Positions 50,518-59,664 of a stretch of DNA of 64,000 nt are shown here, in pieces. Source of the DNA: Perlabentimonas gracilis (GTDB lineage Bacteria; Bacteroidota; Bacteroidia; Bacteroidales; Tenuifilaceae); contig NZ_JAANIG010000001.1 of assembly GCF_011174675.1 (NCBI RefSeq), positions 248,001-312,000 on the forward strand, in the 5' to 3' direction. Both the position numbers and the translations under genes were made by a program. Under the pieces are notes generated by a model. That model was given only the letters and a program-made list of their open reading frames with translations, was not told the DNA's origin and did no database searches. Each line of letters begins with the position of its first letter. Position 1 is the stretch's first letter.

Positions 50518-51600
50518 ATGAAGAAACATAATTTTAATGCGGGCCCTTGCGTTCTTCCTAAGCAGGCCATCGAGTCGACCATTGAGGCAATTCGCGATTT
50601 CGACAATACCGGAATTGGGATTCTTGAAATTTCTCACCGTACACCAGGTTGGGAGCGTATTATGGCCGAAACTGAGCAACTTTGGCGCGATTTGCTAAAT
50701 ATTCCCGAAAACTACGCTGTTCTATTCCTTGGTGGTGGCGCTTCAACCCAGTTCTACTCGTTAGCTGCAAACTTCCTAAATAAGAAGGGAGCTTACCTTG
50801 AAACTGGTGTATGGGCAAAGAAAGCCATTAAAGAGGCAAAACTTTATGGCGAGGTTAGCGTAGTTGCTTCATCAGCCGATAAGAACTACTCATACGTTCC
50901 TAAAGGATACACAATCCCTGCCGATGCCGATTACTTCCATATCACTACAAACAATACAATTTACGGTACCGAGATCAAAACTGATATCGATAGCCCCGTA
51001 AACCTTATTGCTGATATGAGCTCTGACATCATGAGCCGTCCTGTTGATATTTCGAAGTACGCCATGATTTATGGTGGAGCGCAGAAAAACGTTGGCCCTG
51101 CTGGTGTAACCTTCGTAATTATTCGCAAAGATTTCTTGGATACCGTTCAAAGGCAGCTGCCCAGCATGGTGAAGTATTCGACCCACATTGGCGATGAGCC
51201 TAAGAACAACTCAATGTTCAACACACCTCCTGTGCTACCCATTTTCGTAATGCATGAAACCCTTAAGTGGGTTAAAGAGATGGGCGGAGTTGGCGAAATG
51301 AATAAGATTAACCAGAAAAAAGCCGACTTGCTATATGGCGAGATTGACCGCAACAAGATGTTTGTAGGAACAGCAGCCAAAGAGGATCGTTCGATCATGA
51401 ACGTATGCTTTGTTATGGCAGAGGAGTACAAGGATAAGGAGGCTGCATTCATGGATTTTGCCAAGAAGGCTGGCATGGTGGGCATTAAGGGCCACCGTTC
51501 GGTTGGCGGATTCCGTGCATCCATCTACAATGCTTGCCCAACTGAGAGCGTAGAGGCTTTGGTTGAGTGCATGAAGGAGTTTGAGAAGCAGAATGCTTAA
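50518..51600 (+). CDS. serC: Phosphoserine aminotransferase
   Basis: A 360-residue fold-type I PLP enzyme that makes 3-phosphoserine from 3-phosphohydroxypyruvate. [13 protein letters not shown] is at the start, followed by [16 protein letters not shown]; the PLP lysine lies in [27 protein letters not shown] closes the domain. I use the ATG, not the in-frame TTG nine bases upstream. It is the first gene of serC-serA-DUF1015. Confidence 0.97.
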   Translation: MKKHNFNAGPCVLPKQAIESTIEAIRDFDNTGIGILEISHRTPGWERIMAETEQLWRDLLNIPENYAVLFLGGGASTQFYSLAANFLNKKGAYLETGVWAKKAIKEAKLYGEVSVVASSADKNYSYVPKGYTIPADADYFHITTNNTIYGTEIKTDIDSPVNLIADMSSDIMSRPVDISKYAMIYGGAQKNVGPAGVTFVIIRKDFLDTVQRQLPSMVKYSTHIGDEPKNNSMFNTPPVLPIFVMHETLKWVKEMGGVGEMNKINQKKADLLYGEIDRNKMFVGTAAKEDRSIMNVCFVMAEEYKDKEAAFMDFAKKAGMVGIKGHRSVGGFRASIYNACPTESVEALVECMKEFEKQNA

Positions 51601-51692
51601 AAATTAGTATAGCTTAGGGCTGGATGGTAAACCTGTTCAGCCCTTGGTTTATTGTATCTTCAGTATTAATTAAACATAAATACCCAAATATT

Positions 51693-52616
51693 ATGGCTAA
51701 AGTACTTGTAGCAACCGATAAGCCTTTTGCAAAAGTGGCTGTTGATGGTATCCGCAAAATTGTTGAGGGTGCTGGGTTTGAACTTGCTCTACTTGAGAAG
51801 TATACCGACAAGGCCGATTTACTTAAAGCTGTTGCCGATGTAGATGCTATTATCGTGCGTAGTGATATTATCTCTGCCGATGTGGTGGAGGCTGCAAAAA
51901 ACCTAAAAGTTGTGGTTCGCGCTGGTGCCGGATACGATAACCTCGACCTTGCGGCTTGCACCGCAAAAGGCGTTGTGGCCATGAATACCCCAGGTCAAAA
52001 CTCAAACGCCGTAGCTGAGCTGGCTCTTGGTATGATGATCTATATGGCTCGTAACCAGTTTACCCCTGTTGCTGGTACCGAGATTAAAGGGAAACGCCTT
52101 GGTATTCATGCGTATGGCAATGTGGGCAAGTTGGTTGCTTCGCATGCAAAAGGTTTTGGTATGGAGATTTACGCATTCGATCCATTCGTTAAGAAGGAGG
52201 ATATGGAGAAGGACGGCGTTAATGTGGTTGCTTCTGTTGAGGAGCTATACGCAGTTAGCGATTACCTTTCGTTACACATCCCTGCAAACGATAAGACCAA
52301 GAAGTCGATAGGTTACGATTTGCTAACCAAGATGCCTAAGGGTGCTACTCTAATCAACACTGCCCGCAAAGAGGTTATCGACGAGGAGGGAATGATGAAA
52401 GCCCTTGAAGAGCGTACAGACCTGAAGTATGCATCGGACATAGCCGCTGATACCCATGCTGCGCTGGTTGATAAATTTGGAGTTAGGGTTTTTGCTACAC
52501 CCAAGAAGATGGGAGCACAGACTTCAGAGGCTAACGTTAATGCAGGTCTTGCTGCTGCAAACCAAATCGTGAACTTCATCAAGAATGGCGATCGAACATT
52601 CCAGGTAAATAAGTAG
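51693..52616 (+). CDS. serA: D-3-phosphoglycerate dehydrogenase, short form
   Basis: A 307-residue NAD-dependent 2-hydroxyacid dehydrogenase. VVVRAGAGYDNLDL and the Rossmann segment GIHAYGNVGKLVASHAKGF (LGIHAYGNVG rather than LGIIGFGRIG) are present, as is NTARKEVIDEEGM; the catalytic histidine expected near the end is not in the usual HxGGxT context (KMGAQTSEAN), which is common in short SerA of this phylum. No ACT domain. The start MAKVLVATDK is chosen over an in-frame codon 69 bases upstream. It sits between serC and the DUF1015 gene. Confidence 0.9.
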   Translation: MAKVLVATDKPFAKVAVDGIRKIVEGAGFELALLEKYTDKADLLKAVADVDAIIVRSDIISADVVEAAKNLKVVVRAGAGYDNLDLAACTAKGVVAMNTPGQNSNAVAELALGMMIYMARNQFTPVAGTEIKGKRLGIHAYGNVGKLVASHAKGFGMEIYAFDPFVKKEDMEKDGVNVVASVEELYAVSDYLSLHIPANDKTKKSIGYDLLTKMPKGATLINTARKEVIDEEGMMKALEERTDLKYASDIAADTHAALVDKFGVRVFATPKKMGAQTSEANVNAGLAAANQIVNFIKNGDRTFQVNK

Positions 52617-52638
52617 AAATAAGAATAAAGAATATCAA

Positions 52639-53880
52639 ATGGTTAAAATTAAACCTTTCAAAGGGATTCGCCCACCACAGGAGCTGGCTCAAGAGGTCGC
52701 TTCGCGTCCTTACGATGTGCTAAACTCTGTTGAGGCGCAAGCTGAGGCTGGTGAAAAATCGTTGTTACACATTATTAAGCCCGAGATCGATTTCGATCCT
52801 ATTATCGACGAGCACTCGCAGGAGGCTTACGATAAGGCCATTGAGAACTTCAAGAAATGGCAAAAGGAGGGCTGGCTAGTACAGGATCAGAAGGAGATGT
52901 ACTATGTTTATGCTCAAACCATGGAGGGTAGAACCCAGTATGGCCTTGCTGTTGCTTGCCATTTCGAGGATTATATGGAGGGCAAGATTAAGAAGCACGA
53001 GCTTACTCGTCACGACAAGGAGGAGGACAGGATGATTCATGTTCGCAACCAGAATGCCAACATCGAGCCTGTATTCTTTGCATACCCCGCCATTAAGGAG
53101 GTAGATGATATCGTGGCAAAAGTGGTAAGTAGCAAGGATCCCGATTACGACTTTGTGGCTGAGGATGGTTTCGGTCATCACCTTTGGGTAATTGAGGATG
53201 ATGCTGTTAATGCTAGGATTACTGAGATTTTTGCTCAGCAACCAGCCCTTTACGTGGCCGATGGTCACCACCGTACCGCTGCTGCTGCAAGGGTAGGGCA
53301 GGAGAAAAAGGCAAACAACCCCAACCATACTGGCAACGAGGAGTACAACTACTTCCTTGCCGTTATCTTCCCCGATAACCAGCTTAACATAATCGATTAT
53401 AACCGTGTTGTTAAGGATTTGAATGGATTAACTCCTGCGCAGCTGGTTGAAAAGCTTCAGGAGAATTTTGATATTGAGGAGGTTGGTGCTGAGATATACA
53501 AGCCTAAGGCTCTACATAACTTCAGCATGTACCTTGAGGGTAAGTGGTATTCGCTTACTGCTAAGCCAGGCACATACAACGATAACGACCCCATTGGAGT
53601 GCTTGATGTAACCGTTCTGTCGGATCTAGTTCTTGACAAAATCCTAGGTATTTCAGATTTAAGAACCTCTAAGCGTATCGATTTTGTAGGTGGTATTCGT
53701 GGCTTAGGTGAGCTTAAAAAACGAGTTGATAGCGGCGATATGGCTGTGGCTTTCGCTCTATACCCCGTTTCGATGAAGCAGCTTATTGATATTGCCGATA
53801 CAGGAAATATTATGCCTCCAAAAACCACTTGGTTTGAGCCAAAGCTCCGAAGTGGTTTGGTAATTCATAGCTTGGACTAA
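52639..53880 (+). CDS. DUF1015 family protein, possible serine/phosphoserine enzyme
   Basis: A 413-residue DUF1015 protein. It begins MVKIKPFKGIRPP with SRPYDVLNS, then has LTRHDKEEDR, and at 205-212 the motif YVADGHHR followed by TAAA. That DGHHR motif resembles the active-site segment of ParB/SerK-like serine kinases, which is inference on my part. It lies 22 bases after serA and is presumably co-transcribed with serC and serA. A recognisable SerB phosphatase is absent here. A strong terminator follows. Family name is sure; function is not. Confidence 0.82.
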   Translation: MVKIKPFKGIRPPQELAQEVASRPYDVLNSVEAQAEAGEKSLLHIIKPEIDFDPIIDEHSQEAYDKAIENFKKWQKEGWLVQDQKEMYYVYAQTMEGRTQYGLAVACHFEDYMEGKIKKHELTRHDKEEDRMIHVRNQNANIEPVFFAYPAIKEVDDIVAKVVSSKDPDYDFVAEDGFGHHLWVIEDDAVNARITEIFAQQPALYVADGHHRTAAAARVGQEKKANNPNHTGNEEYNYFLAVIFPDNQLNIIDYNRVVKDLNGLTPAQLVEKLQENFDIEEVGAEIYKPKALHNFSMYLEGKWYSLTAKPGTYNDNDPIGVLDVTVLSDLVLDKILGISDLRTSKRIDFVGGIRGLGELKKRVDSGDMAVAFALYPVSMKQLIDIADTGNIMPPKTTWFEPKLRSGLVIHSLD

Positions 53881-53902
53881 GAAAAAAATGCTTAAATTGT
53901 TT

Positions 53903-53941
53903 AATCGGGTAGCTGATGCTACCCGATTTTCTTTTTTTTTT
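53903..53941 (+). terminator. Intrinsic terminator of the ser operon
   Basis: An 11-bp perfect stem AATCGGGTAGC / GCTACCCGATT, TGAT loop, followed by TTC and a run of ten T. It abuts the left end of the MITE-like element. Confidence 0.92.
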
Positions 53942-54147
53942 CACTAGTGTCCGACTAAGTCTTTTTTTAAATGATAATAATGTAATAGATTTCTCGCTTC
54001 GCTCGAAATGACAGGCTGTTACGCTGTATGGGGTAAGGGGGTGAAGGCGGCGTAGCCGCCTTCACCTCCTCACCCCCTTAGGCCTCTTGAAAGTACTGTC
54101 ATTTCGAGCGAAGCGAGAAATCTATATTTATTAGTCGGTCAGTAGTG
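53942..54147. mobile_element. MITE-like element, 206 bp, with nested inverted repeats
   Basis: Terminal inverted repeats CACTAGTGTCCGACTAA and TTAGTCGGTCAGTAGTG match at 15 of 17 positions. Inside is a 30-bp perfect inverted repeat (53985-54014 with 54096-54125, core TTTCTCGCTTCGCTCGAAAT), and at the centre a 12-bp stem (54040-54051 with 54055-54066, GTA loop). It contains no open reading frame. The size and TIRs fit a non-autonomous transposable element. Together with the terminator and the yggS promoter it fills the 329-base gap between the DUF1015 gene and yggS. Confidence 0.85.
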
Positions 54148-54186
54148 TTTTTTTATGAAATCTTTTTAATTAGCTAGGTGTTTAGC

Positions 54187-54194
54187 TAACTTTG
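54187..54194 (+). promoter_or_regulatory. Candidate -7 box of yggS
   Basis: TAACTTTG is a perfect TAnnTTTG match 15 bases before the ATG at 54210, just outside the MITE-like element. Upstream only a T-rich stretch could serve as -33. Confidence 0.5.
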
Positions 54195-54209
54195 CAAAAA
54201 CCTTACATT

Positions 54210-54887
54210 ATGAGCGTTGCAGAAAATTTTGAGAGCATTAAAAGTAGCATACCAGCCCATGTAACCCTGGTGGCCGTTTCCAAAACTCATCCCCCTGAGG
54301 TTATTATGGAGGCCTACAATGCTGGTCAACGAATTTTTGGCGAGAATAAGGTGCAAGAGATGATATCGAAGCAGGAGGTTATGCCAAAGGATATTCAATG
54401 GCATTTGGTTGGGCACTTGCAAACCAATAAGGTGAAGTATATTGCTCCTTTCGTTAGCTTAGTTCATTCCGTTGATAGTGCCAAGCTGCTTAAGGAGCTA
54501 AACAAAGGCGGAGCTAAAAATAATAGGATAATCGACTGCCTGATTCAGGTTCATATAGCCGAGGAGGATACTAAGTTTGGCCTTTCGGCGCAAGAACTCG
54601 ACACCATACTGTCCAACCCCGCGGTAGCAGAATATACCAATGTTCGTATAGTGGGGTTAATGGGTATGGCTACGTTTACCGACAATATGGAGCAAGTTAG
54701 ACGAGAGTTTAAGGGACTAGCCGATATCTATAAAAACATTAAGCAGAAATACTTTGCGGATCAGCCCAGCTTTAACACCCTATCGATGGGTATGTCAGGC
54801 GATTTTGAAGTTGCCATCGATGAAGGATCAACAATGATTAGGGTGGGCAGCAGCATTTTTGGCACAAGGAATTATGGTGAAAACTAA
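54210..54887 (+). CDS. yggS: YggS/PROSC family PLP homeostasis protein
   Basis: A 225-residue PLP-binding protein with a single alanine-racemase-like barrel. VAVSKTHPPEVI holds the PLP lysine, GENKVQEM, WHLVGHLQTNKVKY and MSGDFEVAIDEGSTMIRVGSSIFG are family signatures. It keeps the PLP pool in balance. The start MSVAENFESI follows the -7 box; a longer TTG start would overlap it. The next gene lies 47 bases downstream. Confidence 0.94.
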   Translation: MSVAENFESIKSSIPAHVTLVAVSKTHPPEVIMEAYNAGQRIFGENKVQEMISKQEVMPKDIQWHLVGHLQTNKVKYIAPFVSLVHSVDSAKLLKELNKGGAKNNRIIDCLIQVHIAEEDTKFGLSAQELDTILSNPAVAEYTNVRIVGLMGMATFTDNMEQVRREFKGLADIYKNIKQKYFADQPSFNTLSMGMSGDFEVAIDEGSTMIRVGSSIFGTRNYGEN

Positions 54888-54934
54888 AAAAATTGCTATT
54901 TTTCAACCAAATTTCCACTCCAAAACATAATCCA

Positions 54935-55912
54935 ATGGCAAACCTACAAACAACCTATCTAGGGCTTAGCTTAAAAAACCCAATAATTGTCAGCAGTTCA
55001 GGTCTAACATCCAATGTTGAGTCAATAAAAAAGCTTGAGGCAAATGGTGCAGCAGCAGTTGTGCTCAAGTCACTTTTTGAGGAGCAAATACTCCACGAGG
55101 CAGGATCGCTCTCGGTGCATAGCGATTACCCCGAGGCCGAGGATTACCTCAAATCGTACGTTACCAGCAACAACGTGGAGAAATACCTCGATCTGATAAC
55201 GGATGCCAAAAAAGCTGTAGATATTCCTGTGATAGCAAGCATAAACTGTATATCGGCCTCAAAGTGGATTGATTTTGCTGCAAGAATACAGGAGGCGGGC
55301 GCCGATGCGCTGGAGATAAACGTGTTTGTGTTGCCAACCGATAGCCGCAAAACGGCCGAGGATTACGAGGCTGTATACTATACGCTAGCCGAGAAGCTGC
55401 GCAAGCTAATTTCAATCCCCATATCATTCAAATTGGGCGATCACTTCACCAACCCGCTCCGTATTATTGAGCAGCTTTGGTACCGTAACATCCAAGGAGT
55501 AGTTCTTTTCAACCGTTTCTTTGCACCCGATTTGGATGTAAAGAGCATGAAGGTTACCTCAGCAGAAGTGTTTAGCAATCCGGGCGATATTCGCGATACG
55601 CTACGCTGGGTTGCATTAGCAAATCACGCTGTTCCCAAAATCGATATTTCAGCCTCTACGGGCATACATTCTGGCGAAGCCGTGGTGAAAATGTTGCTTG
55701 CTGGTGCAAACTCTACTCAGGTTTGCTCGGCTCTTTATAAAAACGGAACCGCACACCTTAAAGCTTTTGTAGAGTATGTTGACAAATGGATGAATGATAA
55801 AGGTTATGCCAGCATTGCCGACTTTAAAGGCAATATGAACTATGGGAAGATTGGCGACCCCAGCGTGTATGAGCGTAGCCAATTCATGAAGTACTACTCA
55901 AGCCACGACTAA
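54935..55912 (+). CDS. Dihydroorotate dehydrogenase-like flavoprotein
   Basis: A 325-residue TIM-barrel FMN protein similar to class 1 dihydroorotate dehydrogenases (TTYLGLSLKNPIIVSSSGLT, VIASINCISASKWIDF, VVLFNRFFAPDLDV, STGIHSGEAVVKMLLAGA). Annotated DHOD-like proteins of this type occur besides the true PyrD in the phylum, so the substrate may not be dihydroorotate. The start is MANLQTTYLG at ATG 54935. A terminator-like hairpin follows. Confidence 0.85.
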   Translation: MANLQTTYLGLSLKNPIIVSSSGLTSNVESIKKLEANGAAAVVLKSLFEEQILHEAGSLSVHSDYPEAEDYLKSYVTSNNVEKYLDLITDAKKAVDIPVIASINCISASKWIDFAARIQEAGADALEINVFVLPTDSRKTAEDYEAVYYTLAEKLRKLISIPISFKLGDHFTNPLRIIEQLWYRNIQGVVLFNRFFAPDLDVKSMKVTSAEVFSNPGDIRDTLRWVALANHAVPKIDISASTGIHSGEAVVKMLLAGANSTQVCSALYKNGTAHLKAFVEYVDKWMNDKGYASIADFKGNMNYGKIGDPSVYERSQFMKYYSSHD

Positions 55913-55935
55913 AGTCTAATTGTTATAATAAAAGT

Positions 55936-55959
55936 AAGAGCGGCTATTGGGCCGCTCTT
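55936..55959. terminator. Hairpin shared by convergent genes, overlapping a coding end
   Basis: A 9-bp perfect stem AAGAGCGGC / GCCGCTCTT with a 6-base loop lies 23 bases after the DHOD-like stop. On the minus strand it covers the last codons and stop of the 55944 gene. Confidence 0.65.
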
Positions 55960-56471
55960 CGTGTTTTGTCAAGTACACCTATCATTTCCAGCAGTAATAG
56001 TTTCTTGTCATGGCTCGATGCTTCCAGGGCACCCTTTACCATAGCAATGTGCTCGTCAATTTGGTTTGTGGTTAGCCAATCGATATTGTTTTCTATCACT
56101 GTAAAGGCTTCAAAAGCGTTCTGGTAGCTGGAGCCAATGAGAATTCCGAAGAAAATGTTAAGATGTTCAGTGAAATCGAGGCGGCTTTGCCAACTTGCTG
56201 TAAGTACCTCGGTTAATTCTGGCGTGTTCGAATGCTGGCCTATAAAGTTTGCAATTATTGGAGCGGCTTCCTGCTGCTTAATGTCTGAAAAGAACTCAAG
56301 CAGATTCTTTTTTAATACATCGCTTCGTTTGCTTATCATCATCTTGAGCAATGGCTCAAGGTAAAAAAGTTTACCATGCTCTTTCAGGTCAATTAGCATC
56401 GAAATAACCTTATCGTCGCTGCTTTTCTCAAGCGCTTCAATCAGTATCTTTTGATTTTTTTCGTTTGTCAT
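55944..56471 (-). CDS. HEAT-repeat-like protein of unknown function
   Basis: A 175-residue, all-helical acidic protein. Helix pairs such as ILIEALEKSSDDKVISMLI, HGKLFYLEPLLKMMI and AAPIIANFIGQHSN suggest HEAT/Armadillo-like repeats, a scaffold fold. No catalytic motif. I start at MTNEKNQKIL; an ATG 36 bases upstream is possible. It is a single gene, convergent with the DHOD-like gene. Confidence 0.7.
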   Translation of the reverse strand: MTNEKNQKILIEALEKSSDDKVISMLIDLKEHGKLFYLEPLLKMMISKRSDVLKKNLLEFFSDIKQQEAAPIIANFIGQHSNTPELTEVLTASWQSRLDFTEHLNIFFGILIGSSYQNAFEAFTVIENNIDWLTTNQIDEHIAMVKGALEASSHDKKLLLLEMIGVLDKTRRAAQ

Positions 56472-56758
56472 CGTAATTACTGCTAGCGGGTTGCAATTTT
56501 TTTGCAAAAGTACAAATGATATCGATTCTTTGCTAAGGATTCTGTCTGCATATCGATTTTAAACCAGGAGTGAATTTGGGTGATGATTATGATTGCCTCC
56601 ATATTATGTGTTTGCAATATAGATTGTTGGCTAGTTGTGTTTAGGAATCTAGTGCTAAATGTAGATATAATGGGGCTAAATTATTTTGGTTAAAAAAAAA
56701 ATGTTACTTTTACTATTCGTAAATACAATTTAAGCGTAAACATCAAAAGTTACGGGTT

Positions 56759-57673
56759 ATGAACATCAGGGGACTAAATTTTAAGTATACCGCCTTTCTA
56801 CTTATCCTTATTGCAGGCCTAATGCTGAGTTGTGCCTCCGATTCATCAAAGCAGGATAGGGTTAAGGTTGAGGTTGAAGATCCAGCCAGCGACAATGTGG
56901 TTAAGTCTGGGGTGCAAACTGCTCGGCAGATCTTCTACTCATTACCTTCGCCCCTCGAAACGGCAATGATTCTTAAACGCTCTGGTGCCCAGTATAACCC
57001 CGAGATATTAAATCCGGTTGAGAACATTTCGCGCTATAGCACAACCAAAAGTATGGCGTTGAATTTAGGGATATATAGCACCGATTTAAGCTACGCCAGT
57101 CTTTTCGATCAAACACCAGCCTCCATAAGGTATATGACTGCTTCGAAAAAGCTTGCAGAGGGCTTGGGCATTATGAATGCTATTGACGATAAGGTGATTC
57201 AGCGATTGGAGGAGAACGTGAACAATCGCGATGCCATTATGGACATCATCTCCGAAACGTTTCTTAATACCAACTCCATACTCGAAGAGAATGACCGCGT
57301 GGCCATAGGTTCAATAATCCTTGTGGGTGGTTGGGTCGAAGGGTTATACATTGCAACGGCACTGGTTGATGAGATTGGAACAAGCGACAATGAACTTGTT
57401 GAAAGGATAATTGACCAGAAGCTATCGCTCTCAAGCGTTCTTAACCTTCTTGGTCAGCACGGCCATCTGCCAGACATACAAGCGGTGTTGAGCGATATGA
57501 AGGAGTTGGAGCACATCTACAATAAGGTTCAAATATCTGTGTCTCGAATTGAGGTGGTTAGCGATTCCACATCAACCACGCTGCATAGCAAAAATGTTTT
57601 CTCTGTTAGCCCCGAGGTTTTTCAGGAGCTAAAGGATAAGGTTACAGAAATTCGATCCAAGTACATAATGTAA
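56759..57673 (+). CDS. Lipoprotein of unknown function
   Basis: A 304-residue protein with a lipoprotein signal (hydrophobic 11-24, lipobox MLSC, Cys25). The body is mainly helical (TTKSMALNLGIYSTDLSYASL, VIQRLEENVNNRDAIMDII). No domain is recognised. A small secreted protein gene follows after 15 bases, probably in one operon. The 287-base gap upstream has no visible gene or clear promoter. Confidence 0.72.
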   Translation: MNIRGLNFKYTAFLLILIAGLMLSCASDSSKQDRVKVEVEDPASDNVVKSGVQTARQIFYSLPSPLETAMILKRSGAQYNPEILNPVENISRYSTTKSMALNLGIYSTDLSYASLFDQTPASIRYMTASKKLAEGLGIMNAIDDKVIQRLEENVNNRDAIMDIISETFLNTNSILEENDRVAIGSIILVGGWVEGLYIATALVDEIGTSDNELVERIIDQKLSLSSVLNLLGQHGHLPDIQAVLSDMKELEHIYNKVQISVSRIEVVSDSTSTTLHSKNVFSVSPEVFQELKDKVTEIRSKYIM

Positions 57674-57688
57674 AAATTTTCGCCCGAT

Positions 57689-58126
57689 ATGAGATCATTG
57701 ATAATAATTCTTCTGACAGGTGTATTTTTTTTCAGCTCGTTCTCCGGGTCTGCTCAATGTAAAAATTATGCAAAAAGAGTTTGCCGGCTCGAGCTAGCAC
57801 CCTACATCCATGATGGTAACTACAATGCTGCAATTCTTACCGAAGGCGAAGATGCAGAGCTTTTTAAAACATTTTACGCTGGACAGGAGTACCGTATTGC
57901 CGTTTGTGGCTCCGAGCCCCTATCGAAGGTAGAGTTTCAGGTTTTGGATGTGGAAAGAACCATCCTATACACTAATGCTAACCACAATTTTAAGCTTACA
58001 TGGGACTTCAAGGTTGAGTCAACTCAGCAGCTTATTATTTTGGTGAAAGTTCATGATATTCCGGGCGAGGGCGAAATTGTGAGCAGTGGCTGCGTGGCCA
58101 TTATGTTTGGCCTCAAAACCGATTAG
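57689..58126 (+). CDS. Secreted protein of unknown function
   Basis: A 145-residue protein with a signal peptide (about 1-22, ending GSAQ). The mature part has four cysteines (CKNYAKRVC, AVCGSEP, SSGCVAI) that can form disulfides, and alternating beta-like segments. It lies downstream of a lipoprotein gene and upstream of a terminator. Not recognised. Confidence 0.7.
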   Translation: MRSLIIILLTGVFFFSSFSGSAQCKNYAKRVCRLELAPYIHDGNYNAAILTEGEDAELFKTFYAGQEYRIAVCGSEPLSKVEFQVLDVERTILYTNANHNFKLTWDFKVESTQQLIILVKVHDIPGEGEIVSSGCVAIMFGLKTD

Positions 58127-58144
58127 GATACATTTATCACTCCC

Positions 58145-58173
58145 AAAAGCCGCATTGCAATGCGGCTTTTTTT
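58145..58173. terminator. Bidirectional terminator between convergent genes
   Basis: A 12-bp perfect stem, AAAAGCCGCATT with AATGCGGCTTTT, and a GC loop, extended by T on the plus strand. It lies between the secreted protein gene and the end of folC; A/T symmetry suits both directions. Confidence 0.88.
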
Positions 58174-59464
58174 ATGGCTGTAGGGCATCGGCCACAGTGA
58201 AGGTACTGCCCCCAACAAAAATCAAATCATTTGCCTTAGCCCTAAGTGTTGCTGCTTCTAGTGCCGATTTAACGTTCGGGAACTTTTCCCCTTTCAACCC
58301 AAGTGGTTCGGCCTTTGCAGCAAGTATATCCTCAGCCATTGCCCGGGGTATCGAAGGGCGGGTGAAGTAGTAGGTTGCATCTTTAGGTAATAATTTAAGC
58401 ACGGCATCTATATCTTTATCACCCACCATTCCAAAAACCATATGCAATTTACTATGTGGGGTGTGGCTTATTTGGTTTACAATATAGGTTATGCCATCTA
58501 CGTTATGCCCAGTATCGCAAATGGTTAGTGGCTTTCTGCTTAAGGTTTGCCACCGGCCCATAATGCCGGTATTGCTTATTACATTCATCAGCCCTTGCTC
58601 AATATGGTTTTGACAAATGCGGTAACCCTTCAGCACCAGCTGATCTGTTGCAGCCAGGACTCCCATAATATTTTTACTTTGGTAGCCTCCGTGTAGGTCT
58701 AGTTTATAGCATTGTTCCAAACCGTTGTCAGCTTTGAGTAAGCATACGCTTTGGTAAACCATACTATTTTCCAACTTGCTCACTTTGTACAAACTTTCGG
58801 CAAAAACAATAGGTGCGTTGCTGCTCTTGGCCTTGTGTGTAAATATGTTTTCAACCTCTGGTTGCAACTCACTTACAACAATAGGTGTGTTTGGCTTGAT
58901 TATACCCGCTTTTTCGATGGCAATTTTTTGGAGCGTATCACCAAGCAAGTCGGTGTGGTCGAGCCCTATGTTTGTAATGATTGATAGATCTGGTTCAATA
59001 ATATTTGTGGAGTCGAGCCTGCCACCCAATCCAACCTCAATAACAGCAACATCTACCTTTTGATCTGCAAAAAACTTAAAAGCTAGCGCCACGGTCATCT
59101 CAAAAAACGATGGCTTAATCCTTTCGAAAACCTCCATATTTTCCTCTACGAAATCAACCACTTCCTGCTCGCCAATGTTTTGGCCGTTAACTTTTATTCT
59201 CTCTCTAAAATCGATTAGATGAGGCGATGTGTATAGGCCAACCCTATAGCCTGCCTCCATAAGGATGGAGCATAGCATATGCGACGTGCTACCCTTGCCG
59301 TTGGTTCCCGCAACGTGTATGGTTTTAAAATGTTTGTGTGGGTGCGAAAAGTACTCGTCGAGGGCGAGGGTATTATTGAGGTTTGCTTTGTATGCCGCTT
59401 TTCCCACGCGCTGGTACATGGGAAGCTGCGAGAAAAGGTGTTGTAGCGTTTCCTGGTAGTTCAT
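58172..59464 (-). CDS. folC: Dihydrofolate/folylpolyglutamate synthase
   Basis: A 430-residue Mur-ligase-type enzyme that adds glutamate to dihydropteroate or folates. The P-loop is HVAGTNGKGSTSHM, followed by YTSPHLIDFRERI and VEVGLGGRLDSTNI (Mg-binding region), then ITNIGLDHTDLLG; the C-terminal domain has DTGHNVDGI. I start at MNYQETLQHL; a longer start would add 30 residues unlike the family. It is transcribed divergently from phoH. Confidence 0.94.
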   Translation of the reverse strand: MNYQETLQHLFSQLPMYQRVGKAAYKANLNNTLALDEYFSHPHKHFKTIHVAGTNGKGSTSHMLCSILMEAGYRVGLYTSPHLIDFRERIKVNGQNIGEQEVVDFVEENMEVFERIKPSFFEMTVALAFKFFADQKVDVAVIEVGLGGRLDSTNIIEPDLSIITNIGLDHTDLLGDTLQKIAIEKAGIIKPNTPIVVSELQPEVENIFTHKAKSSNAPIVFAESLYKVSKLENSMVYQSVCLLKADNGLEQCYKLDLHGGYQSKNIMGVLAATDQLVLKGYRICQNHIEQGLMNVISNTGIMGRWQTLSRKPLTICDTGHNVDGITYIVNQISHTPHSKLHMVFGMVGDKDIDAVLKLLPKDATYYFTRPSIPRAMAEDILAAKAEPLGLKGEKFPNVKSALEAATLRAKANDLIFVGGSTFTVADALQP

Positions 59465-59664
59465 TGAGGTGAAATTTTGGGCAAAAGTATCAAAAAAATC
59501 AACCACCGCATCAATCTGCATTGCATCAATAACCTCTACCCAAAGTTTGAACAATTGGTGTCGAAAAATCTGAAATGATTCAAAGAATTAACAGAAAATT
59601 CACCCTAAACTTTAAGTTAATTTGTAGATTTAACATTGAATACAAAACAAAAATACTGCGTTGT

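Noticed and set aside
56508-56758. Possible small gene before the 56759 lipoprotein
   Set aside because: No frame with plausible start and composition on either strand; only AT-rich leader sequence is seen.
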